From Thalassolituus sp. UBA674 (GTDB lineage Bacteria; Pseudomonadota; Gammaproteobacteria; Pseudomonadales; Oceanobacteraceae), in NCBI GenBank assembly GCA_002298335.1, contig DBNK01000019.1, positions 1 through 23,034 on the forward strand: a DNA stretch of 23,034 bases, given 5' to 3'. The position numbers were made by a program, and so were the translations under genes. Position 1 is the stretch's first letter, and every line of letters starts with the position of its first letter. The notes beneath the pieces are model-generated. The model was not told the origin of the DNA and did no database searches. It was given only the letters and a program-made list of their open reading frames with translations. Of this stretch, positions 6,815 through 14,635 are shown in pieces.

Positions 6815-7916
6815 GGAAGCCATCATCCACCATCACCGGTGTGATGTCGCAGACCGGATCCGCGGGCTCACCGGCTGAGCTGAGCCCGCGAATTTCTCCG
6901 GGCTGCATCACAGTGAAGCGGTCCGCTGCCAGACCCGCTTCTGTCACCGCACGATGCAACCTTTGCGGCGGTTCTGTCATCGCCTCGAAGGTGAGAATGA
7001 AGGTTCCCCAGTGCATACCGACGGCCTGCACTGCGCCCATATCCTGAAACACCTGCACCGCCTCTTCCGGGTTCATATGGGCATCTTTCATGAACCAGCG
7101 CGGATCGTAAGCACCTATCGGTATCAGCGCCATATCGATGCCCGGAAAGCATTCGCCGATCCTGCGGAAATCATCACTGTAACCACTGTCACCCACATGC
7201 ATCAGCCTTTGCCCCGGACTGTCCATCACCCAACCGGCCCAAAGGGTACGGTTACGGTCAAAGAGCCCACGGGCGGACCAATGCTTCACCGGAACAGCGT
7301 AAAAACGGGTGTCGCCTAAAGTTGCAGACTGCCACCAGTCCAGCTCAGTTACTTCCGGAATTCCCCGGTCGCGGAACCAGTCAGCCAGCCCGAGCGGTAC
7401 GAAGAAATGCGGCGGGTTGTCGGGCTGCCGGATACGCAGGGCTTTCACCGAAGCGGTATCCAGATGATCGTAGTGATTGTGAGAGATAACGACAGCGTCA
7501 ATCTGTGGCAGATCCGACGGATCCAGAGGCAGTCCGGTCACCCGCTCAGGCCCGGCGAAAAAGACCGGCGACGCACGACGGCTGAATTGCGGATCCGTCA
7601 GAATAGTCCTGTCGCCCAGCTGCAACAGAAAAGTACTGTGCCCGAGCCAGACCATCTGCGACTGTGTGGGGTGCCGCAGTGCCTCCGGATCAACCTGTGA
7701 TACGGGCAAGGCCACAGCCTGAGGTTTTTCTTTACCGGCAAAGGCACGCCAGAGGTCACCCAGTGATTTATTGATTGCCTGACCATCTGTGTTGGTGAAT
7801 GTCCCGTCAGACAACTGATGCCCGGATGCTTCTGCGACCGGCAGTTCCTCAGCCACAACCACCACAGGCAGCGTCAGCAGAAGCAAAAACAGCAAGCCGG
7901 ACAGGTTAACGCGCAA
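6810..7916 (-). CDS. Exported metallo-beta-lactamase-fold hydrolase
   Basis: Metal-dependent hydrolase of the MBL superfamily, closest in appearance to the UlaG/NAPE-PLD-like branch; the substrate is unknown. An ATG at 7970 is in frame, but I prefer the TTG at 7916. It starts a clean signal peptide (MRVNLSGLLF, then Leu/Val-rich, ending VVVVA before EELP), has GGAG about ten bases upstream and overlaps the upstream gene by only 11 bases. That gives 368 residues. Metal-ligand motifs are HNHYDH (residues 146-151), GDSGYSDD and MHWGTF near the end, the normal MBL set. The signal peptide points to the periplasm, unlike cytosolic UlaG. The overlap with the DUF3833 gene suggests translational coupling and a shared role. 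Confidence 0.85.
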   Translation of the reverse strand: MRVNLSGLLFLLLLTLPVVVVAEELPVAEASGHQLSDGTFTNTDGQAINKSLGDLWRAFAGKEKPQAVALPVSQVDPEALRHPTQSQMVWLGHSTFLLQLGDRTILTDPQFSRRASPVFFAGPERVTGLPLDPSDLPQIDAVVISHNHYDHLDTASVKALRIRQPDNPPHFFVPLGLADWFRDRGIPEVTELDWWQSATLGDTRFYAVPVKHWSARGLFDRNRTLWAGWVMDSPGQRLMHVGDSGYSDDFRRIGECFPGIDMALIPIGAYDPRWFMKDAHMNPEEAVQVFQDMGAVQAVGMHWGTFILTFEAMTEPPQRLHRAVTEAGLAADRFTVMQPGEIRGLSSAGEPADPVCDITPVMVDDGFR

Positions 7917-8499
7917 GGCAGTCTGTCTCCGCCGGAACCTGACGCATGACCAGCAGGATCTGGCCAACATCCAGGCCGAATTTAGTCATGCGTGTTTCGT
8001 TGACGACCACACCCTCGGCCACCATGAACATACGGTCATCCATATTCAGGGCAATCGTATCGCCATTATCCCTGACATAATTGAGAACATACTTCATCTG
8101 CAGGGTATTCCCGGCAAAGGTCATCAGTACCGGTTCAGGAACATCCGTGGCGGATGCCAGGTACGCCGCCAGCCCCTCTTCTGTGGTGACCGGTTGCAGT
8201 GTCCAGACCCGGGTTTCTTCTTTGGGCTCAGCACCGGCTTCGTCGTAAAAATAGAAGACTTCATCCAGAGTACCGGTCCCGTCCGCATTCCAGCTGGCCA
8301 GTATCTGCGCATTGAACTGACGGATTTCAGCCCCTGAGCGATCACGGACTACGCCATCGGCACAGAGCTTACCCTTGAAGAAACCCTGTGGTGTTAACCG
8401 GGGTTGGCGGCCCTCCGCATGATCGACACTGACACCAGAGCAGGCCATCAGCCAGACACTGCTGGCCAGAATCAGTAAGATCCGGATGAAAATACGCAT
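7906..8499 (-). CDS. DUF3833 family lipoprotein
   Basis: The ATG at 8499 is preceded by GAGGAG and gives 197 residues; the upstream in-frame ATG at 8535 would precede the ribosome binding site. The N-terminus is a lipoprotein signal peptide with lipobox LMAC. The body has the pattern of DUF3833 proteins: FFKGKLCADGVVRDRSG, then FNAQILASWNADGTGTLDE, then RVWTL. The family function is not known. It is the first gene of a two-gene unit whose stop codon lies inside the next gene, the exported MBL-fold hydrolase, so the two are probably made together and act at the cell envelope. The family assignment is from memory of the motif pattern. Confidence 0.8.
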   Translation of the reverse strand: MRIFIRILLILASSVWLMACSGVSVDHAEGRQPRLTPQGFFKGKLCADGVVRDRSGAEIRQFNAQILASWNADGTGTLDEVFYFYDEAGAEPKEETRVWTLQPVTTEEGLAAYLASATDVPEPVLMTFAGNTLQMKYVLNYVRDNGDTIALNMDDRMFMVAEGVVVNETRMTKFGLDVGQILLVMRQVPAETDCLAR

Positions 8500-8526
8500 A
8501 GCTGACTCCTCATTTCTTATACAACA

Positions 8527-8555
8527 ATTATACATACAGAGAATCCAGAGTCATT
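8527..8555 (-). promoter_or_regulatory. Putative sigma-70 promoter for the DUF3833-hydrolase pair
   Basis: A perfect TATAAT occurs on the - strand at 8532-8527, about 28 bases before the start codon. At a 17-base spacing the -35 position reads AATGAC (8555-8550), a weak match. Start site and strength are inferred. Confidence 0.45.
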
Positions 8556-8579
8556 CTGAAGACGCGGTTCTGCGGACAT

Positions 8580-8611
8580 AAAAAAACCCGCACCGTTTCC
8601 GGCGCGGGTTT
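8580..8611 (-). terminator. Intrinsic terminator of the M4 protease gene
   Basis: Arms AAACCCGC (8584-8591) and GCGGGTTT (8604-8611) plus inner CCG/CGG enclose a TTTC loop. On the - strand the stem runs into seven T (8586-8580). It lies 25 bases past the protease stop codon. Confidence 0.9.
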
Positions 8612-8635
8612 CTGTCACTGAATCAGACTGGCTGA

Positions 8636-10165
8636 TCAGTTACACGCAGAGCCCGGGCTCACATCAGAGGTGATACCAACACCCGCGAGAGAGTCCTGAA
8701 CATCGGACACGTCGTAACCCAGATCACAGGCCGCATCCATCACACCATCACCGGCGGTATCCCAGTCAACGCTGGAGGTCCAGTACATCATGTTGGCAGT
8801 GGCATACACTTCAAAGGCTTTCTGAGTATCCCAACCAGCGGTTGTGGACAGCAGGTAGAAGGCTTTGTTGTACACACCTGAGCTGTAATGAACGTCCAGG
8901 CCGCTGTAGTAGTCGTCCTGGTGATCAATGGAGATACCGTCCAGAGTCGGCTCATCCATATAACGCAGGGCACCGGTGCCTTTGAAGATCTGCTCACCGA
9001 CCATCCAGTCGTTGGTACCGGTCATGTAGAACTCGGCTGCTTCACCCGCCATATCAGAGAAGGACTCGTTCAGGCCACCTGACTTGCCGGAGTACACCAG
9101 ACCGGAGTTCTGTTCGGTGAAGCCGTGGCTCACTTCGTGCGCAGATACATCCAGGCTTACCAGTGGGTAGAAGGTGCCAGCACCATCACCGAAGGTCATG
9201 GCAGAGCCGTTCCAGAAGGCGTTCTGATAGTTGCGGCCGTAGTGAACACGCATGGTCAGCTGGAACGTCAGCGGTGCTGTGTTCAGCCAGTCAGAATACA
9301 TGTCGAAAATGACCTTACCGAAGTAGTGCGCATCGTTCAGCGGTGAGTAGGCACCGTTGATTGACTTGTAGGTGTTCTCCGGGCAATAGAAAGAGAACGG
9401 AGACGTTGGCAGGAAATAACGGCGGTTACGCAGGTCAATAGTCTGAACCACAGCGTTGTCCATGGTGCAGACACCACCGGACTGAGCTACGTCGAGATAG
9501 CCAAAGTCAGTACCATAGTAGTAGATACCGGTTTTCTCGTTACCACCCGGACCGGTCGCATCTGCGGTCTGCAGATTGTCGAAGCTCTTCAGAACGTCAC
9601 CGGTGCGGGCATCGATGATGAAGTGCGGACGGCTCGGCTTGTCACCGTACTGCACGAACGTGACTTCATAAACCAGACGGGCTTTACCAGCCTCATCCTG
9701 CCAGATAGCCAGCTGAGCGCTCTCATTTTCATAGCTCAGACGACCGGCGGCAGACGCAGCAGCGATCGCTTTGGCGTTTTTCAGCACTTTACGCTCAGAC
9801 AGAGCCGGACGGATGCTCTTCACATCATCGGCAATGCGGTTCAGTACAGAACCGTAGCCCAGCTTGAACGAGCCGTCAGCCAGGGTCGCGACAACAACGT
9901 CATCGCCCAGAACCGGCAATCCGCGGTACATCTGGGTGTAGCGGACCGTGGTGCTGCCGTCAGCAGCCAGGTAGCTCTTGCGCTCTTTGAGTGAATCAAC
10001 ACCGGCACGCAGACCCAGTACGGAATCCAGCTTGCTGGTGTCCAGTTTCTGAGCAACGAGAGTACGGAGTGGTTGGATATCGCGGACGGACTGTCGGTCT
10101 GCTGCATCAGCAGCCTGAATGCTGAGACCGAGGATAGCCGTCATGGCAGTCAGTAGTTTTTTCAT
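8636..10165 (-). CDS. Secreted M4 family zinc metalloprotease precursor (thermolysin/pseudolysin type)
   Basis: Pre-pro-protease of 509 residues, similar in size to pseudolysin and vibriolysin-type precursors. AAGGA lies about nine bases before the ATG at 10165. A signal peptide (MKKLLTAMTAILGLSIQAADA) is followed by a long propeptide with FTP and PepSY-like features (TTVRYTQMYRGLPVLGDDVVV; residues about 40-200) that acts as intramolecular chaperone and inhibitor. The mature enzyme probably begins near GPGGNEKTG (residue 205), by analogy with the pseudolysin cleavage region. The catalytic set is complete: HEVSH (His343, Glu344, His347), the third zinc ligand Glu367 in GGLNESFSD and catalytic His426 in DVHYSSG. 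Cysteines occur in two well-spaced pairs (VCT/YCP and ACD/SACN). No C-terminal PPC domain is present. The 178-base upstream region holds a GGTTG-GCAG-CAACC hairpin (10213-10226) in the leader. Confidence 0.95.
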   Translation of the reverse strand: MKKLLTAMTAILGLSIQAADAADRQSVRDIQPLRTLVAQKLDTSKLDSVLGLRAGVDSLKERKSYLAADGSTTVRYTQMYRGLPVLGDDVVVATLADGSFKLGYGSVLNRIADDVKSIRPALSERKVLKNAKAIAAASAAGRLSYENESAQLAIWQDEAGKARLVYEVTFVQYGDKPSRPHFIIDARTGDVLKSFDNLQTADATGPGGNEKTGIYYYGTDFGYLDVAQSGGVCTMDNAVVQTIDLRNRRYFLPTSPFSFYCPENTYKSINGAYSPLNDAHYFGKVIFDMYSDWLNTAPLTFQLTMRVHYGRNYQNAFWNGSAMTFGDGAGTFYPLVSLDVSAHEVSHGFTEQNSGLVYSGKSGGLNESFSDMAGEAAEFYMTGTNDWMVGEQIFKGTGALRYMDEPTLDGISIDHQDDYYSGLDVHYSSGVYNKAFYLLSTTAGWDTQKAFEVYATANMMYWTSSVDWDTAGDGVMDAACDLGYDVSDVQDSLAGVGITSDVSPGSACN

Positions 10166-10343
10166 CAGGAATCCTTATTAATAATTTTTGAATGGAATCC
10201 GCTCCCTGCGGGGGTTGGCAGCAACCGCCGGGATCTTCCGGATAGGGGCTGCCGCCAGAACGGGGAACAATGTATCAGTCTTTTACAATAACTTACATGC
10301 CACCTTGGGCCATATGCACAGCCGGGTCACAAAGTCACCAATT

Positions 10344-11768
10344 TCAGACCGACAGATTCATTAACCAACCGATCAGCAATACCTGAGGCACCGTCACTAA
10401 CGGCAGGAAGAGTGCAATCTTCCAGCTGCGGGTAGTGTCTCGCAGCGACATGATCTCGGTGTAGTCCGTGGCTGCCCCGGCCATCAGGAAGGTAAAGGCA
10501 TTCCCCGGTGCTCCGGCCCGGTTAAACAGATCGGCAGCAATCGGGCTTGATCCCTCAGAGCAGACTTCAATCAGGGTGGTCGCCAGCAGCGTCAGCAACA
10601 GACCCGTCATGCTGGCACCGAACCAGACGCCGAAGCTGTCTTCCGGCACAAAGGCACGGATCAGTGCCACCAGTACCACACCAAAAACGACCCAGCGCAG
10701 CACCGTTCTGGACTCCTTCAGACCCTGCCAGAACATGGCAAGCAAGGAGGCCGGACGCCAGTCGTTCTCTGCCCAGGTCTGTTTCAGTGCCGGCATAAAC
10801 TGCACGCCACTCTCCACCACACCATGCGGATTCTCAGGCAGAGTGCCACGCCGGACCAGAGCATCGAAGATCAGACCACTGACCCAGGCGATCAGCAGAG
10901 AGCCAAGGATGAACAGCAGAGTCCAGGGCAGACCGATCAGCCCCACCAGAATCAATGTCAGGGTCAGTGAGTTCCACGGACTGGCAATCAGAAAAGCCAT
11001 CACCTGACCGATACTGGCACCCCGTTCATACAGCTTCATACCGACCATCAGAATGCCGTGGTTACACAGATCCAGCATCAGCCCCGCGATGGTTGCCCGT
11101 ACTACCCCACCGCCGGTTCCGGCCTTGCCCAGTACCGACATCACCAGCTCCCGGGGAATACGGCCCAGCAGGCCGACAAAGAATGCCGCCGATAGAATCC
11201 CCCACCACATAGCATTCACCATCTCGTGGCTGGTCATGAACATGGTATTCAGCCAGTCCGGAAGACCGTTGGCGTAGACTGCCATGTCAGTGCCGGAAGA
11301 TTCATGCCCGGACATATCATGACCGGTGGCATTGAGACCAAACAGAAAATAACTGATATAGCCAATCACCACTGTTGGGGTACAGATCCAGAAAATCCAG
11401 TCAATCCGCTGCTTCCCTCCGGTATCACAACAGCCGCCACCGGCTTCCGTGCTGCTGGCTTCTGTCCCGCAACAGGAGCTGGCAGCGGCCCTGGAACTGG
11501 CTTCCACATGACAGCTGTCACCAGCCCCCTGCTTCACCTCAACGGCGCTACCACAACAGGAAGAAGCTGCAACCGGGGCATTCTGAGCGGCAGATTGCGT
11601 ATCACAGCAGGCGCTTTTTTCGGTATCTGCTGCGGTATGGCAGCTATCCGCGGCTGCATGATCTTTTCTCGCTGCACCACTGCTGCTTCCACAGCAGGAG
11701 GGTGAGTTGTCTGGTTTTTCAGGTGTGGCTTCTTCGCCACAGCAGGATGAGGACGAATCAGTGCTCAT
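10344..11768 (-). CDS. ArsP/DUF318-type permease with Cys-Cys-rich N-terminal metal-binding region
   Basis: Predicted inner-membrane transporter, 474 residues. The start at 11768 has AAGGAG about seven bases upstream and overlaps merR by 11 bases. Residues 1-118 are hydrophilic, rich in Ser and Ala, with six Cys-Cys pairs (9-10, 25-26, 54-55, 71-72, 99-100, 113-114) and two DSCH motifs (Cys43, Cys86): 14 cysteines in all. After a first membrane helix comes a His/Met loop (HDMSGHESSGTDM). The rest is a two-module permease of the YraQ/ArsP type: NHGILMVGMKLYERGAS with FLIASPWNS in module one, and EGSSPIAADLFNRAG with FLMAGAATDYTE in module two. Family members export or move organoarsenicals or other metals; substrate here is unknown, but soft or divalent metal binding by the Cys region is a reasonable inference. 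It is co-transcribed with a metal-sensing MerR regulator. Confidence 0.85.
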   Translation of the reverse strand: MSTDSSSSCCGEEATPEKPDNSPSCCGSSSGAARKDHAAADSCHTAADTEKSACCDTQSAAQNAPVAASSCCGSAVEVKQGAGDSCHVEASSRAAASSCCGTEASSTEAGGGCCDTGGKQRIDWIFWICTPTVVIGYISYFLFGLNATGHDMSGHESSGTDMAVYANGLPDWLNTMFMTSHEMVNAMWWGILSAAFFVGLLGRIPRELVMSVLGKAGTGGGVVRATIAGLMLDLCNHGILMVGMKLYERGASIGQVMAFLIASPWNSLTLTLILVGLIGLPWTLLFILGSLLIAWVSGLIFDALVRRGTLPENPHGVVESGVQFMPALKQTWAENDWRPASLLAMFWQGLKESRTVLRWVVFGVVLVALIRAFVPEDSFGVWFGASMTGLLLTLLATTLIEVCSEGSSPIAADLFNRAGAPGNAFTFLMAGAATDYTEIMSLRDTTRSWKIALFLPLVTVPQVLLIGWLMNLSV

Positions 11769-12177
11769 GACGGACTCCTTCAATAAGGTGACAGATGTGA
11801 TCGCCGCAGGGTTCGCAATCCGGCTGATCACGCCACTGCCGGGTTGCCTGCTCCATACGTTCTACCAGTGACTGCAGGCTGGCCAGTTGCCGTCGGGCAT
11901 CCGTCAGACGTTCTTCAATCAGGCTGCGGGCATGAGGACAAGGTGACTCACCCCGCCCGGCATCATCCAGCAGTGTGCGGATATCCTCCAGGCTGAAACC
12001 CAGATCCCTCGCAGAAAGAATGAAGCTGAGTGTTTTCTGATCTTCAGCACTGAAGCGGTGGTAGCCGGAGTCATCCTTCGGCGGATTGAGCAGCCCGATA
12101 CGTACGTAATGACGGACGGTATCCGGGCTGATATGGAACTCGCTGGCCAGCTGACTGACCCTGAGGCTTGTATTCAT
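11758..12177 (-). CDS. MerR-family metal-responsive transcriptional regulator
   Basis: 139-residue MerR-type activator/repressor that should bind the dyad just upstream and distort its long-spacer promoter when metal binds. The N-terminal winged helix (residues 5-45: VSQLASEFHISPDTVRHYVR and GYHRFSAED) is canonical, followed by the dimerisation helix. Candidate metal ligands are Cys80 (GESPCPHA), at the position that is Cys in ZntR and MerR but Ser in CueR, and Cys121, Cys124, His127 and Cys129 near the C-terminus (DCEPCGDHICH). By family knowledge this pattern suggests a divalent ion (Zn, Cd, Pb or Hg type) rather than Cu(I). This is inference. The gene overlaps the Cys-rich permease gene, so sensor and transporter form one unit, probably autoregulated. 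Confidence 0.92.
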   Translation of the reverse strand: MNTSLRVSQLASEFHISPDTVRHYVRIGLLNPPKDDSGYHRFSAEDQKTLSFILSARDLGFSLEDIRTLLDDAGRGESPCPHARSLIEERLTDARRQLASLQSLVERMEQATRQWRDQPDCEPCGDHICHLIEGVRHEH

Positions 12178-12213
12178 CCTGATGTTTCCTGCGAATCAAA
12201 CGACAATGATCAC

Positions 12214-12244
12214 AGGATAAACCTGCGAGTAACTCGCAGGTCAA
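12214..12244 (-). promoter_or_regulatory. MerR-type promoter and operator of the merR-permease operon
   Basis: On the - strand: -35 TTGACC (12244-12239), a 19-bp spacer (12238-12220), then -10 TATCCT (12219-12214). A perfect inverted repeat with arms ACCTGCGAGT (12221-12230) and ACTCGCAGGT (12232-12241) around one central base fills the spacer and touches the -35. An over-long spacer containing the dyad is the defining design of metal-responsive MerR promoters. The expected transcript starts near 12207, about 30 bases before the merR ATG. Confidence 0.93.
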
Positions 12245-12264
12245 GAGGTCCGCTGCAGAAAATT

Positions 12265-13143
12265 TCAGGCGCTGGCTTTCTCTTCCTGCGGATGCCCGAA
12301 TTCGCTGATCCCGAGGGCCTCTTCACTGTACTGCCAGAGACGGTCCCTGAGATTGCGGCTGCGGCTGCGCAGGCTGGTCAGATCACGGCGACGGCGGCAC
12401 CAGTACTGACCGGACTGGGAGACTGCGGGGTCGGTAGCCAGAAAAATCTGTGTATCGGCCCCCTCTTCCGCATCAATCAGGAAAGGATCAATCATCCGGT
12501 TGAAAAGCCCCGGGGTACTGCGCCACAGTTCCGTTCTTACTCCGCCCGGGTGAAAGGCATTCACCTGAATACCATCCGCCTGCAGATGCTCCGCCAGGGA
12601 ACGGACGAACAGCAGATTCGCCAGTTTGGAGCGTCCATAACTTAACAGAGGAGCCAGTACTCTCATACGGCTCTTCGTCGGGTGCTCAATACCCGGAAAG
12701 AAACGGATCAGCGAAGCCACATGATGCGCGACAGAGCTGGTGACAATGATTCGCGGGTTTTCAGCCTGACGTACCAATGGCAGCAATTCGTGGGTCAGCA
12801 GAAAATGCCCCAGATGCGTTGTCGCGAACATAAACTCATGACCGCTCTTACTCAGGCGGTGGCGCCGGGTGTACAAACCGGCGTTCAGTATCAGCAGCTG
12901 TATGGAATCTGTATTTCCGCGTATCTCTGAAGCTACCGCACGGACAGCCTCAAAATCCGACAGGTCAACCGCATAAAACTGCACGTCGGCACCCGGCACA
13001 TCATGACGGATGCGTTCTGCCAGAGCGTTACCTTTATCCGGATCTCTGGCAATCAGAATAAGGCGGTAGCCTTTGCGGGCCAGCGCCAGTGCCGTTACTC
13101 TGCCAATCCCGGCAGTGCCCCCGGTAATCAATGCGGTTTTCAT
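12265..13143 (-). CDS. Short-chain dehydrogenase/reductase, retinol-dehydrogenase-like
   Basis: NAD(P)(H)-dependent oxidoreductase of the classical SDR fold, 292 residues; the substrate is unknown. GGAGA lies about eight bases before the ATG at 13143. The cofactor motif TGGTAGIG is at residues 7-14, NAG at 87-89, the catalytic Ser in IVTSS (136-137) and the YGRSK catalytic pair at Tyr169 and Lys173. PGGVRTELW after the active site is typical of the retinol dehydrogenase/WW-domain oxidoreductase-like branch. The C-terminus is very basic (CRRRRDLTSLRSRSR). It ends 20 bases before the -35 box of the merR promoter with no visible terminator between, so read-through into merR is possible. It is divergent from the NIT-ANTAR regulator gene. 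Confidence 0.9.
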   Translation of the reverse strand: MKTALITGGTAGIGRVTALALARKGYRLILIARDPDKGNALAERIRHDVPGADVQFYAVDLSDFEAVRAVASEIRGNTDSIQLLILNAGLYTRRHRLSKSGHEFMFATTHLGHFLLTHELLPLVRQAENPRIIVTSSVAHHVASLIRFFPGIEHPTKSRMRVLAPLLSYGRSKLANLLFVRSLAEHLQADGIQVNAFHPGGVRTELWRSTPGLFNRMIDPFLIDAEEGADTQIFLATDPAVSQSGQYWCRRRRDLTSLRSRSRNLRDRLWQYSEEALGISEFGHPQEEKASA

Positions 13144-13275
13144 GCAATCTTCTCCGTTATTATTATTGCGTCACCGGACTCCTGCCCGGGTCCGGATCCC
13201 GCCCTGAATGAGGACGGACTGGTCAATCATATATGCTGAAACACCGGTTTGTCTGATCAGTCACGCAAAGTTGCG

Positions 13276-13305
13276 TTCACTGCGAACCGCGTCTCAGGTT
13301 AAAAT
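13276..13305 (+). promoter_or_regulatory. Possible promoter of the NIT-ANTAR regulator gene
   Basis: TTCACT (13276-13281), an 18-base spacer and TAAAAT (13300-13305) lie about 31 bases before the start codon. A small perfect hairpin CGCAA-AG-TTGCG (13264-13275) is immediately upstream. The 193-base divergent gap (13144-13336) has nothing else convincing. Confidence 0.35.
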
Positions 13306-13336
13306 GTGCCACTTTCCCCTCTGACACACCAGCCCT

Positions 13337-14605
13337 ATGACTGCCAAGATTCTCACCACTGAAGACTTTCTGCTCGCCGCCAAACGCTCGGAAATCAGTA
13401 CCCTGCGCCAGTTGATGATCAGTTGTGATCTGGTTACCCGGGCCACCGAGCTGATTCATGAGCTGCAACGCGAACGCGGACAGTCAAATATTTATCTGGT
13501 ATCCGATGGTCGCCGCTTTGCCAAAGAACGTGATGAAGAAATGCAGACCTGCCTGACGGCGGAAACCAATTTCCGTCAGGTGCTGAACAAGCTCAACCTG
13601 GATCACTGTGCCAGCAGCTCCAGCCGGATATTCAGCTGCATTGCCCATGTTCTTCACGGTCTGGATGGATTACCGGCCCAGCGGGAACTGATCACCAGCG
13701 GTAAAATCCGTGCCGCCGATAATACCAAAGCCTACAGTGACCTGATTGCCGGGCTGCTGTCACTGGTGTTTGAAGCGGCGGATCTCTCTTCAGATCCGGA
13801 CATCACCCGGGCTCTGGTGGCCATGTTCAATTTTGTACAGGGCAAAGAATACAGCGGACAGGAACGTGCCTGGGGACTGATCGGCTTTACCGCAGGAACC
13901 TTCAAAGACGTGCTCAAAGAACGGCTGAAAGTGCTGCAGGAAGCCCAGGACCGCTGCTTTGATATCTTCAACAATTTCGCCCACACCATTGCGGTGGCAC
14001 AATGGCGCCAGGTCGAAAACAGCGAAGCCACCGGCGAATTTCAGCGCATGCGTCAGATGATCAACCGCTATCAGTCTGGCGATCATCTGCCTACAGCCAT
14101 CAGCGATGTCTGGTACGAAGTAGCTACCCGCCGTATCGACAGCATGCAGGAAATTGAACACGAACTGGCGGCCGCCCTGCTGACCCTCTGTCAGCAGAAA
14201 ATCGATCAGGCAGAAGAAGATCTGCGTCTGCACCACGACAAGCTGAAGAGCCTGGAAGACATCGGTGAGCCGCCTCAATCACCACTCAGTGCCATGCCCG
14301 ATGCCTCCGGTGTCAGCGTCACTCCCGGAGTGAACGTCAAACTGGCGCGTACCATCTACGATCTGGTACAGGGTCAGGCCGAGCGTCTGGAACGTATGAG
14401 TGGCGAACTCGCGGAAGTCCGCCAGGCACTGGAGGAGCGCAAGCTGATTGATAAAGCCAAGGGCATCCTCATTCAGTCACGCGGGATCACCGAAGAAGAA
14501 GCGTACAAGCAACTGCGGCAGTCAGCCATGGACAGTAACAAGCGCATTATTGATGTGGCGGTGAACATCATCAGCGTCGCGGACATGCTCAAAGGACGGA
14601 GCTGA
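13337..14605 (+). CDS. nasR: Nitrate/nitrite-sensing NIT-domain ANTAR antiterminator (NasR-like)
   Basis: RNA-binding antitermination protein, 422 residues, similar in length and layout to Klebsiella NasR. The N-terminal NIT domain (about residues 30-290) contains the family-typical LIHELQRERGQSNIYL and senses nitrate and nitrite in characterised members. A linker with a helical stretch (about 335-370) leads to the C-terminal ANTAR domain (about 365-420: KLIDKAKGILIQSRGITEEEAYKQLR and the closing helix with VAVNIISVADML), which binds tandem hexaloop hairpins in leader RNA. No clear Shine-Dalgarno is seen before the ATG at 13337. In Klebsiella, NasR acts on the nas assimilatory operon; no nitrate assimilation gene is in this window, so its target lies elsewhere. 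Confidence 0.9.
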   Translation: MTAKILTTEDFLLAAKRSEISTLRQLMISCDLVTRATELIHELQRERGQSNIYLVSDGRRFAKERDEEMQTCLTAETNFRQVLNKLNLDHCASSSSRIFSCIAHVLHGLDGLPAQRELITSGKIRAADNTKAYSDLIAGLLSLVFEAADLSSDPDITRALVAMFNFVQGKEYSGQERAWGLIGFTAGTFKDVLKERLKVLQEAQDRCFDIFNNFAHTIAVAQWRQVENSEATGEFQRMRQMINRYQSGDHLPTAISDVWYEVATRRIDSMQEIEHELAAALLTLCQQKIDQAEEDLRLHHDKLKSLEDIGEPPQSPLSAMPDASGVSVTPGVNVKLARTIYDLVQGQAERLERMSGELAEVRQALEERKLIDKAKGILIQSRGITEEEAYKQLRQSAMDSNKRIIDVAVNIISVADMLKGRS

Positions 14606-14635
14606 TCTCCCGGGGCAGTGTCCGCCTGGCCTGCC

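Noticed and set aside
11226..11770. Several + strand frames opposite the Cys-rich permease
   Set aside because: They are products of the repetitive Ser/Cys codons on the other strand, with no start signals.
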